A DNA stretch of 64,000 nt from Pseudomonas sp. LS.1a (lineage in GTDB: Bacteria; Pseudomonadota; Gammaproteobacteria; Pseudomonadales; Pseudomonadaceae), in assembly GCF_022533585.1 (NCBI RefSeq), contig NZ_CP092827.1:5550001-5614000 (forward strand), given 5' to 3'. The first letter of the stretch is position 1. Each line of letters starts with the position of its first letter. A program made the position numbers and the translations under genes. Shown piece by piece: positions 53,165 to 62,323 of the stretch. The notes beneath the pieces are model-generated. The model saw nothing but the letters and a program-made list of their open reading frames with translations. It did not search any database and was not told the origin of the DNA.

Positions 53165-54595
53165 GTGACCCTTTACCTGAACCTCGCCGAACTGCTTGGC
53201 GCCCGTATCGAACAGGGCCTGTACCGTCCCGGCCAGCGCCTGCCGTCGGTACGCGCTCTGAGCGTGGAGCACGGGGTCAGCCTGAGCACCGTGCAGCAGG
53301 CCTACCGCATGCTGGAAGACAGCGGCATGGTCTCGCCCCGGCCCAAATCCGGCTACTTCGTCAACGACCACCGCCACCTGCCGGCCCTGCCCGCCGTCAG
53401 CCGCCCGGCCCAGCGCCCAGTGGACATTTCGCAATGGGAGCAGGTGCTGGAACTGGTGCGCAGCACCCCACGCCAGGGCGTGATCCAGCTCGGCCGCGGC
53501 ATGCCCGACATCGACAGCCCCACCCTCAAGCCACTGCTGCGCAGCCTCGCCCAGCTGAGCCGGCGGCAGGACATGCCCGGCCTGTACTACGACAACATCC
53601 ACGGCAACCTGGCCCTGCGCGAACAGGTGGCCCGGCTGATGCTCGACTCCGGCTGCCGCCTGGGCCCGGCGGACCTGGTGATAACCACCGGCTGCCATGA
53701 GGCGCTGTCATGCAGCATCCGCGCGGTGTGCGAGCCGGGCGATATCGTCGCGGTCGACTCCCCCAGCTTCCACGGCGCCATGCAGACTCTCAAAGGCCTG
53801 GGCATGAAAGCCCTGGAAATCCCCACCGACCCGGTCACCGGTATCAGCCTGGAGGCGTTGGAACTGGCCTTGGAGCAGTGGCCGATCAAGCTCATCCAGA
53901 TCACCCCCAGCTGCAACAACCCGCTCGGCTATATCATGCCCGAGGCCCGCAAGAAGGCCCTGCTGAGCCTGGCCCAGCGCTACGACGTGGCCATCCTGGA
54001 AGATGATGTCTACGGCGACCTGGCCTACACCTACCCGCGCCCGCGCACCCTCAAGTCGTTCGACGACGATGGCCGCGTGCTGCTCTGCAGCTCATTCTCC
54101 AAGACCCTCGCCCCCGGCCTGCGGATAGGCTGGGTGGCGCCCGGGCGTTATCTGGAGCGGGTGCTGCACATGAAGTACATCAGCACCGGCAGCACGGCCA
54201 GCCAGCCGCAGTTGGCCATTGCCGACTTCATCGCCGGCGGGCACTACCAGCCCCACGTGCGGCGCATGCGCAGCCAGTACCAGCGTAGCCGCGACCTGAT
54301 GAGTGACTGGGTGACCCGCTATTTCCCGGCGGGCACCCGGATCAGCCGGCCCCAGGGCGGCTTCATGCTTTGGGTAGAACTACCGGAAAATTTCGATACG
54401 CTGCGCCTGAACCGGGCTTTACTGGAGCAGGACGTGCAGGTTGCCGTGGGCAGCATCTTCTCGGCCTCGGGCAAGTTCCGCCACTGCCTGCGCATGAACT
54501 TCGCCGCGCGGCCGACACCGCAGATCGAAGCCGCCGTGCGCAAGGTTGGTGAAACCGCCCTTCGTCTACTGGATGAAGAAAGCGCCGGCACGTAA
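53165..54595 (+). CDS. MocR-type regulator (GntR HTH + aminotransferase-like domain)
   Basis: This 476-residue protein has a GntR winged HTH at residues 1-70 (LYLNLAELLGARIEQGLYRPGQRLPSVRALSVEHGVSLSTVQQAYRMLEDSGMVSPRPKSGYFV). A fold-type I aminotransferase-like domain follows, with ITPSCNNPLGYIMP, ILEDDVYGDL and the PLP lysine in SSFSKTLAPGLRIGWV. The start is GTG at 53165 with AGGAG; an overlapping out-of-frame ATG lies 5 bp upstream. Relatives sense PLP-linked amino compounds (GabR, PdxR, TauR). The target is unknown. ATACAG repeats in its own upstream region imply autoregulation and control of the divergent DUF1127 gene. Confidence 0.9.
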   Translation: MTLYLNLAELLGARIEQGLYRPGQRLPSVRALSVEHGVSLSTVQQAYRMLEDSGMVSPRPKSGYFVNDHRHLPALPAVSRPAQRPVDISQWEQVLELVRSTPRQGVIQLGRGMPDIDSPTLKPLLRSLAQLSRRQDMPGLYYDNIHGNLALREQVARLMLDSGCRLGPADLVITTGCHEALSCSIRAVCEPGDIVAVDSPSFHGAMQTLKGLGMKALEIPTDPVTGISLEALELALEQWPIKLIQITPSCNNPLGYIMPEARKKALLSLAQRYDVAILEDDVYGDLAYTYPRPRTLKSFDDDGRVLLCSSFSKTLAPGLRIGWVAPGRYLERVLHMKYISTGSTASQPQLAIADFIAGGHYQPHVRRMRSQYQRSRDLMSDWVTRYFPAGTRISRPQGGFMLWVELPENFDTLRLNRALLEQDVQVAVGSIFSASGKFRHCLRMNFAARPTPQIEAAVRKVGETALRLLDEESAGT

Positions 54596-54655
54596 CTTTG
54601 CGCCGCCCACCACGGTCCAACCCCTTAAGCCTTAGCTGCACAGGACGATCCACCC

Positions 54656-56212
54656 TTGAGACTCCAGCGAGCCCTGCCTCTGCTGCTGGTGCTGCTGCTC
54701 GGCCTTGCCGGCTGTGCCAGCGTCGGCACGCCCCGCGAAACCAGCCAGGCGCTGCCCGCCAACGACTCAGCCTTCGGCCGCTCGGTACTGCGCCAGGCCG
54801 CGCCCTACGGCGGCCGCTCGGGCTTTCGCCTGCTGCCCAACAGCAACGAGGCATTCCGCGCCCGCGCCGAACTGATCCGCAACGCCCAGGCGAGCATCGA
54901 CCTGCAGTACTACATCGTCCACGATGGCCTCAGCACCCGCGCCCTGGTGCATGAACTGCTGCGCGCCGCCGACCGTGGCGTGCGTGTGCGCATCCTGCTC
55001 GACGACACCACCAGCGACGGCCTGGACGTCATCATGGGCACCCTCGATGCCCACCCGAACATCCAGATCCGCGTATTCAACCCGCTGCACCTGGGCCGCA
55101 GCACCGGCGTGACGCGCGCCGTGGGCCGCCTGTTCAACCTGTCGCGCCAGCACCGGCGCATGCACAACAAGCTGTTCCTGGTGGACAACAGCATGGCCAT
55201 CGTCGGCGGGCGCAACCTGGGCGATGAGTATTTCGATGCCGAGCCCAACCTCAACTTCACCGACATCGACTTGCTGGGCGTCGGCCCGGTGGCCGAACAG
55301 CTCGGCCACGGTTTCGATCAATACTGGAACAGCGCCCTGAGCCGGCCGATTACCGACTTCCTCTGGCATGACCCGGATGCCGGTGACCTGCGCGCCAGCC
55401 GCCACCGCCTGGAAGTGTCGCTGGCCGAGGCCAGGACCCAGCGCAAAGCCCTGTATGACCGCTTGATGGCCTACCAGTCGCAGCCGCGCCTGGATGTGTG
55501 GCGCAACGAGCTGATCTGGGCCCATGCCCAGGCGCTGTGGGATGCGCCGAGTAAAGTGCTGGCCGATGACGAACCAGACCCGCAACTGCTGCTGACCCAG
55601 CAACTGGCCCCTGACTTGAGCAAGGTGCAACACGAGCTGATCCTGGTATCGGCGTACTTCGTGCCCGGCGAATCCGGCCTGCTGTACCTGACCCACAGCG
55701 CCGACGCGGGCATCTCGATCAAGCTGCTGACCAACTCGCTGGAAGCCACCGACGTGCCGGCCGTGCATGGCGGCTATGCGCCGTATCGGCGGGCGCTGCT
55801 GGAGCACGGCGTGCAGTTGTACGAGCTGCGCCGCCAGCCCGGCGACCCTAGCGCCCGGCACCGGGTGAGCTTCCATGGCAGCTCGGACTCGAGCCTGCAC
55901 AGCAAGGCGATCGTGTTCGACCGGCGCAAGACCTTCATCGGCTCGTTCAACTTCGACCCGCGTTCGGTGTTGTGGAACACCGAAGTCGGGGTGCTGGTGG
56001 ACAGCCCGGAACTGGCCGAGTACACCCGCGCGCTGGCGGTACAGGGCATGGCCCCGGCATTGAGCTACCAGCCGACGCTGGTGGGTAACCAGATAGTGTG
56101 GGTGACCGAGGAAAACGGCAGGCGGCGCATGCTGACATCCGAACCGGGTGGGATGTGGCGACGGTTCAATGCCTGGATCAGCAAGGCGGTTGGCCTGGAG
56201 AAGATGTTGTAG
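54656..56212 (+). CDS. Phospholipase D-family lipoprotein (ClsC/YmdC-like)
   Basis: This 518-residue protein has a lipoprotein signal peptide with lipobox LAGC at about residue 21. It has two HKD motifs: HNKLFLVDNSMAIVGGRN near residue 168 and HSKAIVFDRRKTFIGSFNFDPRS near 418. Both active-site histidines are present, so it should be an active phosphatidyltransferase/phosphodiesterase at the periplasmic face, as in cardiolipin synthase C relatives. The start is TTG at 54656, preceded by AGGA at about 10 nt. It follows the MocR gene by 60 bp. Confidence 0.86.
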   Translation: MRLQRALPLLLVLLLGLAGCASVGTPRETSQALPANDSAFGRSVLRQAAPYGGRSGFRLLPNSNEAFRARAELIRNAQASIDLQYYIVHDGLSTRALVHELLRAADRGVRVRILLDDTTSDGLDVIMGTLDAHPNIQIRVFNPLHLGRSTGVTRAVGRLFNLSRQHRRMHNKLFLVDNSMAIVGGRNLGDEYFDAEPNLNFTDIDLLGVGPVAEQLGHGFDQYWNSALSRPITDFLWHDPDAGDLRASRHRLEVSLAEARTQRKALYDRLMAYQSQPRLDVWRNELIWAHAQALWDAPSKVLADDEPDPQLLLTQQLAPDLSKVQHELILVSAYFVPGESGLLYLTHSADAGISIKLLTNSLEATDVPAVHGGYAPYRRALLEHGVQLYELRRQPGDPSARHRVSFHGSSDSSLHSKAIVFDRRKTFIGSFNFDPRSVLWNTEVGVLVDSPELAEYTRALAVQGMAPALSYQPTLVGNQIVWVTEENGRRRMLTSEPGGMWRRFNAWISKAVGLEKML

Positions 56213-56223
56213 CGGCGATTGCT

Positions 56224-56335
56224 GGGGGCGCTCTGCACCCCTTTCGCGACACAAGGCCGCTCCCACAAAGGTGCAGCGTACGCCGATCAAATGTGGGAGC
56301 GGCCTTGCGTCGCGATGGGCCGCAAAGCGGCCCCA
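56224..56335. repeat. REP pair, GCGGCCTTGTGTCGCG subtype
   Basis: The same divergent REP class as 52628-52747 (GCGACACAAGGCCGCTCCCACA and its inverted partner). It sits just beyond the frame-restored end of the MFS gene. Confidence 0.85.
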
Positions 56336-56343
56336 AAAATCCA

Positions 56344-57482
56344 TCAGGCAGAAGCAGGCTCGAAGGCCCCGCGCCTCCGGGTCAATACCACCAACCCCGC
56401 AGCCCCCGCAGCCATCAGCAACGGCAACGCATGCCCGCTGATCCACTGGCCCCCGCCCCCGCCAACAACGGCCCGAGCAGGCAGCCAATGCCCCACAGTT
56501 GCGCCACATGGGCATTGGCCCGCACCAGTTCATCATCGCGGTAGCGCTCGCCGATCAGCACCAGCGACAAGGTGAACAAGCCCCCCGCACTGGCGCCGAA
56601 CAACACCCACAACGGCCAGATCGCCGGCGTGTGCAACAACAGCGGAATCGCCAGGCTGGACAACAGCAAGGTCACCGCGCAGCCGGTGAACAGGGTGCGC
56701 CGCGACATATGGTCGGCCAGCGCACCAATGGGCAGCTGCAGCACTGCGTCGCCCACCACCACGGTACTGACCATGAACAGGGCGATTTCGGTGCTGAAGC
56801 CCTGCTGCAGGCAGTACACCGGCAACAAGGTCAGGATCATCGCCTCGAACGAGGCGAACAGGGCAATGGCCCAGGCGATCACCGGCAAACGCCGGCAGAA
56901 GGCGAACAGGTCGCCGAAGGTGACGCTGCAGGCCTCTGTACTGGGCGCACCACCACGCCCAAGGAGAATCAGCGGCGCCACCAGCAGCAGGCCGGTCGCG
57001 GCCCAGAAGCCGAAGTCGTCATCCGAGCCGAGAAAGCCCAGCACCAGCGGGCCGGCCAGCTGGCTGAGGGCATAGCTGCTGCCATACAGCGCCACCAAGC
57101 GGCCACGCCATTGCTCGACCACCAGTTGGTTGATCCAGCTTTCGCCGAGGATGAACACCACGGTCAGGGACATGCCGATCATCAGCCGCAACAGCAGCCA
57201 CAATGGGTAGCTGGGCAGCAGTGCCACCAGGCCGATCGACAGCGCGCCGCCCCACAGGCATATGCGCATGGCCGAGGGCACACCGACCCAGCCGGCCAGG
57301 CGGCTGGCCAGGCTGGCACCTGCCAGCACACCCAGCGCCGGCATCGCGGCCATTACGCCGATAGCGAAGCTGCCATAGCCCCAGGCTTCCAGACGCAGGG
57401 ACACCAGCGGCATGCTCACGCCCAGCGCCAGCCCGACACTGAGCACCGATGCCAGTACGGCGAAGTAGGTCCCCCAACGCAT
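56344..57482 (-). pseudogene. MFS transporter with a single-base frameshift near the 3' end
   Basis: The frame from ATG 57482 reads a YcaD-type MFS protein of 355 residues with 11 clear helices. After GPLLAGAGA it changes to an atypical SGSAGMRCRC tail and stops at 56415. Adding one C to the CCCCCGCCCCC tract (56450-56460) restores GGQWISGHALPLLMAAG ... LVVLTRR and a stop at 56344-56346, giving 379 residues with the twelfth helix. This may be a true mutation, a slippage-prone tract or an assembly error. Most of the transporter is intact, so partial function is possible. The substrate is unknown. Confidence 0.8.
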
Positions 57483-57502
57483 CCTTGACCTCTTGAGTTC
57501 TT

Positions 57503-57606
57503 GGGGCTGCTTTGCAGCCCATTCGCGGCACAAGGCCGCTCCTACAGGGAAACGCATGCCCCTGTAGGAGCGGCCTTGTGCCGCGAATGGGCCGCAAAGC
57601 GGCCCC
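57503..57606. repeat. REP pair, GCGGCCTTGTGCCGCG subtype
   Basis: Inverted arms CGGCACAAGGCCGCTCCTACAGG and complement have outer GGGGCTGCTTTGCAGCCC and GGGCCGCAAAGCGGCCC ends. The pair lies between kauB and the MFS gene. Confidence 0.86.
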
Positions 57607-57612
57607 CTGGGA

Positions 57613-59106
57613 TTACAGCTTGATCCAGGTCGCCTTCAGCTCGGTGTACTTCTCCAGCGCATGCAGCGACTTGTCACGGCCGTTGCCCGACTGCTTGAAA
57701 CCACCGAACGGCGCGGTCATGTCGCCGCCGTCGTACTGGTTGACCCAGACGCTGCCAGCGCGCACGGCACGGGCGGTCTTGTGGGCCTTGGAAATGTCCG
57801 AGGTCCAGATGCCAGCGGCCAGGCCATACGGCGTGTCGTTGGCAATGGCGACGGCCTCTTCAGCGGTGTCGAAGGCGATCACCGACAGCACTGGGCCGAA
57901 GATTTCTTCCTGGGCAATGCGCATGGCGTTGGTCACGCCGTCGAAGATGGTCGGCTCGACATAGGTGCCGCCGGTCTCTTCCAGGGTGCGCTTGCCACCG
58001 GCCAGCAGCTTGGCGCCGTCCTTGTGGCCGGCTTCGATGTACGACAGCACGGTGTTCATCTGCTGGGTGTCGACCAGGGCACCGACAGTGGTCTGTGGGT
58101 CCAGCGGGTTGCCTGGCTTCCAGCCTTTCAGGGCCTCGACCACCATTGGCAGGAACTTGTCCTTGATCGAACGCTCGACCAGCAGGCGCGAGCCTGCGGT
58201 GCACACTTCGCCCTGGTTGAAGGCGATGGCGCTGGCGGCAGCCTCGGCAGCAGCTTGCAGGTCCGGGGCGTCGGCGAAGACGATGTTCGGGCTCTTGCCA
58301 CCGGCTTCCAGCCAGATGCGCTTCATGTTCGATTCGCCAGCATAGATCATCAGCTGCTTGGCGATCTTGGTCGAACCGGTGAACACCAGGGTGTCGACGT
58401 CCATGTGCAGGGCCAGTGCCTTGCCCACGGTGTGGCCGTAGCCTGGCAGCACGTTCAGCACGCCAGCCGGGATACCGGCTTCGATGGCCAGCTGGGCGAT
58501 GCGAATGGCAGTCAGCGGCGATTTTTCGGACGGCTTGAGCACTACCGAGTTACCGGTGGCCAGGGCCGGGCCAAGCTTCCAGCAGGCCATCAGCAGCGGG
58601 AAGTTCCACGGTACGATGGCACCGACCACACCCACTGCTTCACGGGTGACCAGGCCGAGCTGGTCATGCGGGGTCGGGGCGACTTCGTCGTAGACCTTGT
58701 CGATGGCTTCGGCAGTCCAGTGGATGGCATTGGCCGCGCCCGGGATGTCGATGCTGGAGGAGTCACCGATCGGCTTGCCCATGTCCAGGGTTTCCAGCAG
58801 TGCCAGCTCTTCGACGTTCTTGCGCAGCAGGTCGGCGAAGCGGATCAGCTTGGCCTTGCGCTTGGCCGGTGCCAGCTGCGACCACACGCCGGAGTTGAAG
58901 GTGGCACGGGCGTTTTCCACAGCGCGGTTGGCATCGGCCAGGTCACAGCTGGCAACCTTGGCCAGGAAGCGTCCGTCGACCGGGCTCAGGCACTCGAAGG
59001 TTTCACCGGATGCGGCATCGGTGTATTCGCCGTTGATGAAGGCACGGCCTTCGATCTTCAGTTGCTGGGCACGTTGTTCCCAGTCCGCACGAGTCAGGGT
59101 GGTCAT
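57613..59106 (-). CDS. kauB: Aminoaldehyde dehydrogenase KauB/PauC
   Basis: This 497-residue aldehyde dehydrogenase has catalytic Cys302 in NQGEVCTAGSRLL, Glu267 in IWLEAGGKSPN, NAD-binding PWNFPLLMACWKLGPAL and KPSEKSPLTA. KauB oxidises 4-guanidinobutyraldehyde, 3-aminopropionaldehyde and gamma-glutamyl-aminobutyraldehyde in arginine and polyamine catabolism. The ATG at 59106 has an AGGAGG site. The P. aeruginosa kauB has the same neighbours. It is divergent from a cupin gene; two dyads at 59229-59261 lie between them and could bind PauR. Confidence 0.88.
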   Translation of the reverse strand: MTTLTRADWEQRAQQLKIEGRAFINGEYTDAASGETFECLSPVDGRFLAKVASCDLADANRAVENARATFNSGVWSQLAPAKRKAKLIRFADLLRKNVEELALLETLDMGKPIGDSSSIDIPGAANAIHWTAEAIDKVYDEVAPTPHDQLGLVTREAVGVVGAIVPWNFPLLMACWKLGPALATGNSVVLKPSEKSPLTAIRIAQLAIEAGIPAGVLNVLPGYGHTVGKALALHMDVDTLVFTGSTKIAKQLMIYAGESNMKRIWLEAGGKSPNIVFADAPDLQAAAEAAASAIAFNQGEVCTAGSRLLVERSIKDKFLPMVVEALKGWKPGNPLDPQTTVGALVDTQQMNTVLSYIEAGHKDGAKLLAGGKRTLEETGGTYVEPTIFDGVTNAMRIAQEEIFGPVLSVIAFDTAEEAVAIANDTPYGLAAGIWTSDISKAHKTARAVRAGSVWVNQYDGGDMTAPFGGFKQSGNGRDKSLHALEKYTELKATWIKL

Positions 59107-59228
59107 ACGAAACTCCTCCTCTTGTTTAGGTGCAACGCCGCACTGAGGACTCACAGGCGTTGTCAGAATTCTGGTGGGCGACGAGCGCACACTGGCAAGC
59201 GATACCCTAAACCAGCCCGGGTAAACTA

Positions 59229-59261
59229 TCAATATATTTGACACAGAAGGCTCAAAAGCCT
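59229..59261. promoter_or_regulatory. Two dyads in the kauB-cupin divergent region
   Basis: TCAA-N5-TTGA at 59229-59241 and AGGCT-CAAA-AGCCT at 59248-59261. They are candidates for PauR or another regulator. Nothing shows which. Confidence 0.4.
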
Positions 59262-59301
59262 ACTGATGTGCATTTTATTAAACAACAACAGGAGCCGCAC
59301 C

Positions 59302-59661
59302 ATGAGCATCGACAGCATCATCGACTTCGCACAGGTCATTACCGAGGCCGAACGCTACCGCCCGGCGGCGGAAAAAATCCTCAAGGGCGAGCCCGACCAG
59401 GCGGTCTACAACCATTATTCCAGCCCGTGCGGGCAGTTTGCCGCGGGCGTGTGGGAAGGCGAGGTGGGGCAATGGACGGTGAACTACACCGAGCATGAGT
59501 ACTGCGAGATCGTCCAGGGTGTTTCGGTGCTGCGCGACCAGGACGGTGGGGCCAAGACTTTGCGTGCCGGTGACCGGTTTGTCATTCCGGCGGGGTTCAA
59601 GGGCACCTGGGAGGTGCTGGAACCTTGCCGCAAGATCTATGTGATGTTCGAGCAGAAATGA
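59302..59661 (+). CDS. Small cupin protein (cupin_3/DUF861)
   Basis: This 119-residue single-cupin protein has GVWEGEVGQWTVNYTEHEYCEIVQGVSVLRDQDGGAKTLRAGDRFVIPAGFKGTWEV, the cupin_3 signature seen in ureidoglycine aminohydrolase-like and many uncharacterised proteins. Metal-binding His/Glu residues are partly present (EHEYCEI). ATG 59302 follows CAGGAG. It is divergent from kauB and probably part of the same regulon. The role in amine metabolism is inferred from position only. Confidence 0.8.
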   Translation: MSIDSIIDFAQVITEAERYRPAAEKILKGEPDQAVYNHYSSPCGQFAAGVWEGEVGQWTVNYTEHEYCEIVQGVSVLRDQDGGAKTLRAGDRFVIPAGFKGTWEVLEPCRKIYVMFEQK

Positions 59662-59668
59662 TTTGAGG

Positions 59669-59763
59669 CTGTGCCGGCCTCTGCTCCCACAAGGATTTCA
59701 CCGCCCTAAAGGCTTGTGATGCACCTGTGGGAGCGGGTTTACCCGCGAAGAGGCCAGCACAGG
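59669..59763. repeat. REP pair with a deletion in the first arm
   Basis: The first arm reads GCCGGCCTCTGCTCCCACAAGG, so the central GGGTAAACCC palindrome (about 13-15 bp) is missing. The second arm is complete. Confidence 0.82.
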
Positions 59764-59766
59764 CAT

Positions 59767-59801
59767 AAAAAAACCCGCGTCCTTTCGGATGCGGGTTTTT
59801 T
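59767..59801. terminator. Bidirectional intrinsic terminator
   Basis: An AAAAAACCCGC/GCGGGTTTTTT stem lies between the convergent cupin and rpmG genes. Confidence 0.9.
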
Positions 59802-59816
59802 CAGGTCGCCGATCAA

Positions 59817-59972
59817 TTACTTGATCTTGGCTTCCTTGTACACCACGTGCTTGCGAACAACCGGATCATATTTCTTGATCTCGATTTTGTCCGGAGTGGT
59901 GCGCTTGTTCTTGTCGGTGGTGTAGAAGTGGCCAGTGCCAGCACTCGAAACCAGACGGATCAATTCACGCAT
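59817..59972 (-). CDS. rpmG: 50S ribosomal protein L33
   Basis: This 51-residue L33 reads [24 protein letters not shown], then [26 protein letters not shown]. It has no zinc-binding cysteines, so it is the C-minus (zinc-independent) form. AAGGAG precedes the ATG. It lies 10 bp downstream of rpmB, the standard rpmB-rpmG operon. It is too short for a default ORF length cutoff. Confidence 0.97.
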   Translation of the reverse strand: MRELIRLVSSAGTGHFYTTDKNKRTTPDKIEIKKYDPVVRKHVVYKEAKIK

Positions 59973-59982
59973 GACGTTCTCC

Positions 59983-60219
59983 TTAGAACTTTTCGCCGCG
60001 AGCGCGCAGCTCGGCCAGCACTACGTCGATACCACGCTTGTCAATGACGCGCATGCCTTTGGCAGATACGCGCAGACGCACAAAACGCTTCTCGGATTCA
60101 ACCCAGAAACGGTGGTGCTGCAGGTTCGGCAGGAAACGACGACGGGTTTTGTTGTTTGCGTGGGAAATGTTGTTCCCGGTTACTGGACCCTTACCAGTAA
60201 CTTGACAGACTCTCGACAT
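59983..60219 (-). CDS. rpmB: 50S ribosomal protein L28
   Basis: This 78-residue L28 reads [29 protein letters not shown] and ends [13 protein letters not shown], the normal bacterial length. It is the first gene of the rpmB-rpmG operon. A promoter (TTGTTG-17-TATAAA on the minus strand at 60396-60368) lies about 150 nt upstream. Confidence 0.97.
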   Translation of the reverse strand: MSRVCQVTGKGPVTGNNISHANNKTRRRFLPNLQHHRFWVESEKRFVRLRVSAKGMRVIDKRGIDVVLAELRARGEKF

Positions 60220-60367
60220 GACTCAGCCCTCTAAAACCACATGCCCAACCCGGCATGGGTTGGCCGCTTAATCTCTCAGTCTTTGGCGCCTGGGCGCCGT
60301 GATTCTGGAGGTCTTATCGGCCGCATTCGCTGATGCGACAGGCCGAGCCCCTAGAAAAGAGCGCTGC

Positions 60368-60396
60368 TTTATACCAGAAAGACTCGGCCGCAACAA
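60368..60396 (-). promoter_or_regulatory. rpmB-rpmG sigma-70 promoter
   Basis: On the minus strand TTGTTG, a 17-bp spacer and TATAAA, followed by about 140 nt of leader. The 361-bp gap 60220-60580 otherwise has no supportable ORF. Confidence 0.6.
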
Positions 60397-60580
60397 CATT
60401 AGATGAATATTGACACGAGCCTCGACGCGCCCGGCCAGCATAGCGGCAGGCCCCGTCAGCCGTCGACCGCTCGTCGCCAATTTTGTAAAAAAGGGTGTGG
60501 CCATTTCCCGACGGGCACACTAGGGTAGGCCTTTTCCAGACTGCACTGGCAGATGGGCCACTGACAGCCAAGGAGCCACT

Positions 60581-62188
60581 ATGCGTGCTGCCGCCCTTTC
60601 CTTATTGTTCAACTCCTTGTTCGCCGCAGGCGCCCTGTTCGCCGCCGGCGTTGCCCAGGCCGCCCCGCTGAGCGTCTGCAGCGAGGCCAGCCCCGAAGGC
60701 TTCGACGTGGTGCAGTACAACTCGCTGACCACCACCAACGCCACGGCCGATGTGCTGATGAACCGGCTGGTGGAGTTCGACGCGGCGCAAGGCAAGGTGG
60801 TGCCGAGCCTGGCGGCCAGCTGGACGGTATCGGCCGATGGCCTGATCTACGACTTTACCCTGCGCGATGACGTGAAATTCCACACCACCGCCTACTTCAA
60901 GCCAAGCCGCGCCCTGAACGCCGACGATGTGCTGTTCAGCTTCCAGCGCATGCTCTACCCCGCCCATGCCTGGCACAAGACCGCACCGGGCGGTTACCCG
61001 CATGCCCAGTCGCTGCAACTGGGCAGCCTGATCAAGGCGATCGAGGCGCCCGCACCGAACACCGTGCGTTTCACCCTCAACCACCCGGACGCCACGTTCC
61101 TGGCCACGCTGAGCATGGGCTTTGCCTCGATCTACTCCGCCGAGTACGCCGACAAACTGCTCAAGGCCGGCACGCCGGAGAAGCTCAACAGCCAGCCGGT
61201 CGGTACCGGGCCGTTCATCTTCCAGCGCTTCCAGAAGGACGCCTTGGTGCGCTACCGCGCCAACCCTGACTACTTCGCCGGCAAGCCGGCGGTCGACCCG
61301 CTGATCTTCGCCATCACCACCGATGCCAACGTGCGCCTGCAGAAACTCAAGCGCGGCGAGTGCCAGGTCGCGTTGTCGCCCAAGCCGCTGGACATTGCCG
61401 AAGCCGGCAAGGACGGCAACCTCAAGGTGGTCACCACCCCGGCCTTCATGACCGCCTTCGTCGCCATCAACAGCCAGCACCCACCGCTGGACAAGCCGGA
61501 AGTGCGCCAGGCCATCAACCTGGCCTTCGACAGGCAGGCTTATCTGAAGGCCGTGTTCGAAGACTCCGCGGTAGCCGCCAACGGCCCCTACCCGCCCAAC
61601 ACCTGGAGCTACGCCAAGGACTTGCCCGGCTACCCGCTGGACCTGAAGAAAGCCAAGGCCCTGCTGACCAAGGCTGGCCTGGCCCAAGGCTTCAGCACCA
61701 CGATCTGGACCCGCCCGTCGGGCAGCCTGCTCAACCCCAACCCCAGCCTCGGTGCGCAGATGCTGCAGGCCGACCTGGCCAAGATTGGCATCAAGGCCGA
61801 GATCCGCGTGATCGAGTGGGGCGAGCTGATCCGCCGCGCCAAGGCGGGCGAGCATGACCTGCTGTTCATGGGCTGGGCGGGTGACAACGGCGACCCGGAC
61901 AACTTCCTCAGCCCGCAGTTTTCCTGCGCCGCGGTGCAGTCGGGGACCAACTTCGCACGTTTCTGCGACAGCCGCCTGGACCAGTTGATCAGCGCCGGGC
62001 GTACCACCAACGACCAGAGCGTGCGCAGCCGGCTTTACCAGCAGGCGCAAACCCTGATTCAGCAGCAGGCGCTGTGGGTGCCGCTGGCGCACCCGACGGC
62101 GGCGGCCCTGCTGCGCCAAGGGGTCGAGGGGTACCAGGTGAGCCCGTTCGGGCGGCTGGATTTCAGCAAGGTGTCAGTGACCAAGTAA
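60581..62188 (+). CDS. ABC transporter substrate-binding protein for peptides (DppA/SBP_bac_5)
   Basis: This 535-residue periplasmic protein has a signal peptide (residues 1-27, ending VAQA). The SBP_bac_5 fold starts at SVCSEASPEGFDVVQYNS, with the family signature VPSLAASWTVSADGLIYDFTLRDDVKFH and later NSQPVGTGPFIFQRFQKD and HDLLFMGWAGDNGDPDNFLSP, typical of DppA-type dipeptide binders. No permease or ATPase genes are adjacent; the P. aeruginosa orphan dipeptide-binding paralogues share one transporter. ATG 60581 follows AAGGAG. The ligand is likely a di- or tripeptide. Confidence 0.9.
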   Translation: MRAAALSLLFNSLFAAGALFAAGVAQAAPLSVCSEASPEGFDVVQYNSLTTTNATADVLMNRLVEFDAAQGKVVPSLAASWTVSADGLIYDFTLRDDVKFHTTAYFKPSRALNADDVLFSFQRMLYPAHAWHKTAPGGYPHAQSLQLGSLIKAIEAPAPNTVRFTLNHPDATFLATLSMGFASIYSAEYADKLLKAGTPEKLNSQPVGTGPFIFQRFQKDALVRYRANPDYFAGKPAVDPLIFAITTDANVRLQKLKRGECQVALSPKPLDIAEAGKDGNLKVVTTPAFMTAFVAINSQHPPLDKPEVRQAINLAFDRQAYLKAVFEDSAVAANGPYPPNTWSYAKDLPGYPLDLKKAKALLTKAGLAQGFSTTIWTRPSGSLLNPNPSLGAQMLQADLAKIGIKAEIRVIEWGELIRRAKAGEHDLLFMGWAGDNGDPDNFLSPQFSCAAVQSGTNFARFCDSRLDQLISAGRTTNDQSVRSRLYQQAQTLIQQQALWVPLAHPTAAALLRQGVEGYQVSPFGRLDFSKVSVTK

Positions 62189-62194
62189 GCCCGC

Positions 62195-62298
62195 GCCGGC
62201 CTCTTCGCGGGTAAACCCGCTCCCACAGGGACCGCGCCAACTTTGAACATGGCACTATCCCTGTGGGAGCGGGTTCACCCGCGAAAGGGCCGGTACTG
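62195..62298. repeat. REP pair (inverted)
   Basis: GGGTAAACCCG and GGGTTCACCCG cores with a 30-bp spacer lie between convergent genes. Confidence 0.88.
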
Positions 62299-62323
62299 GC
62301 AGCACAAGGCTCCCAGTTTTTCC

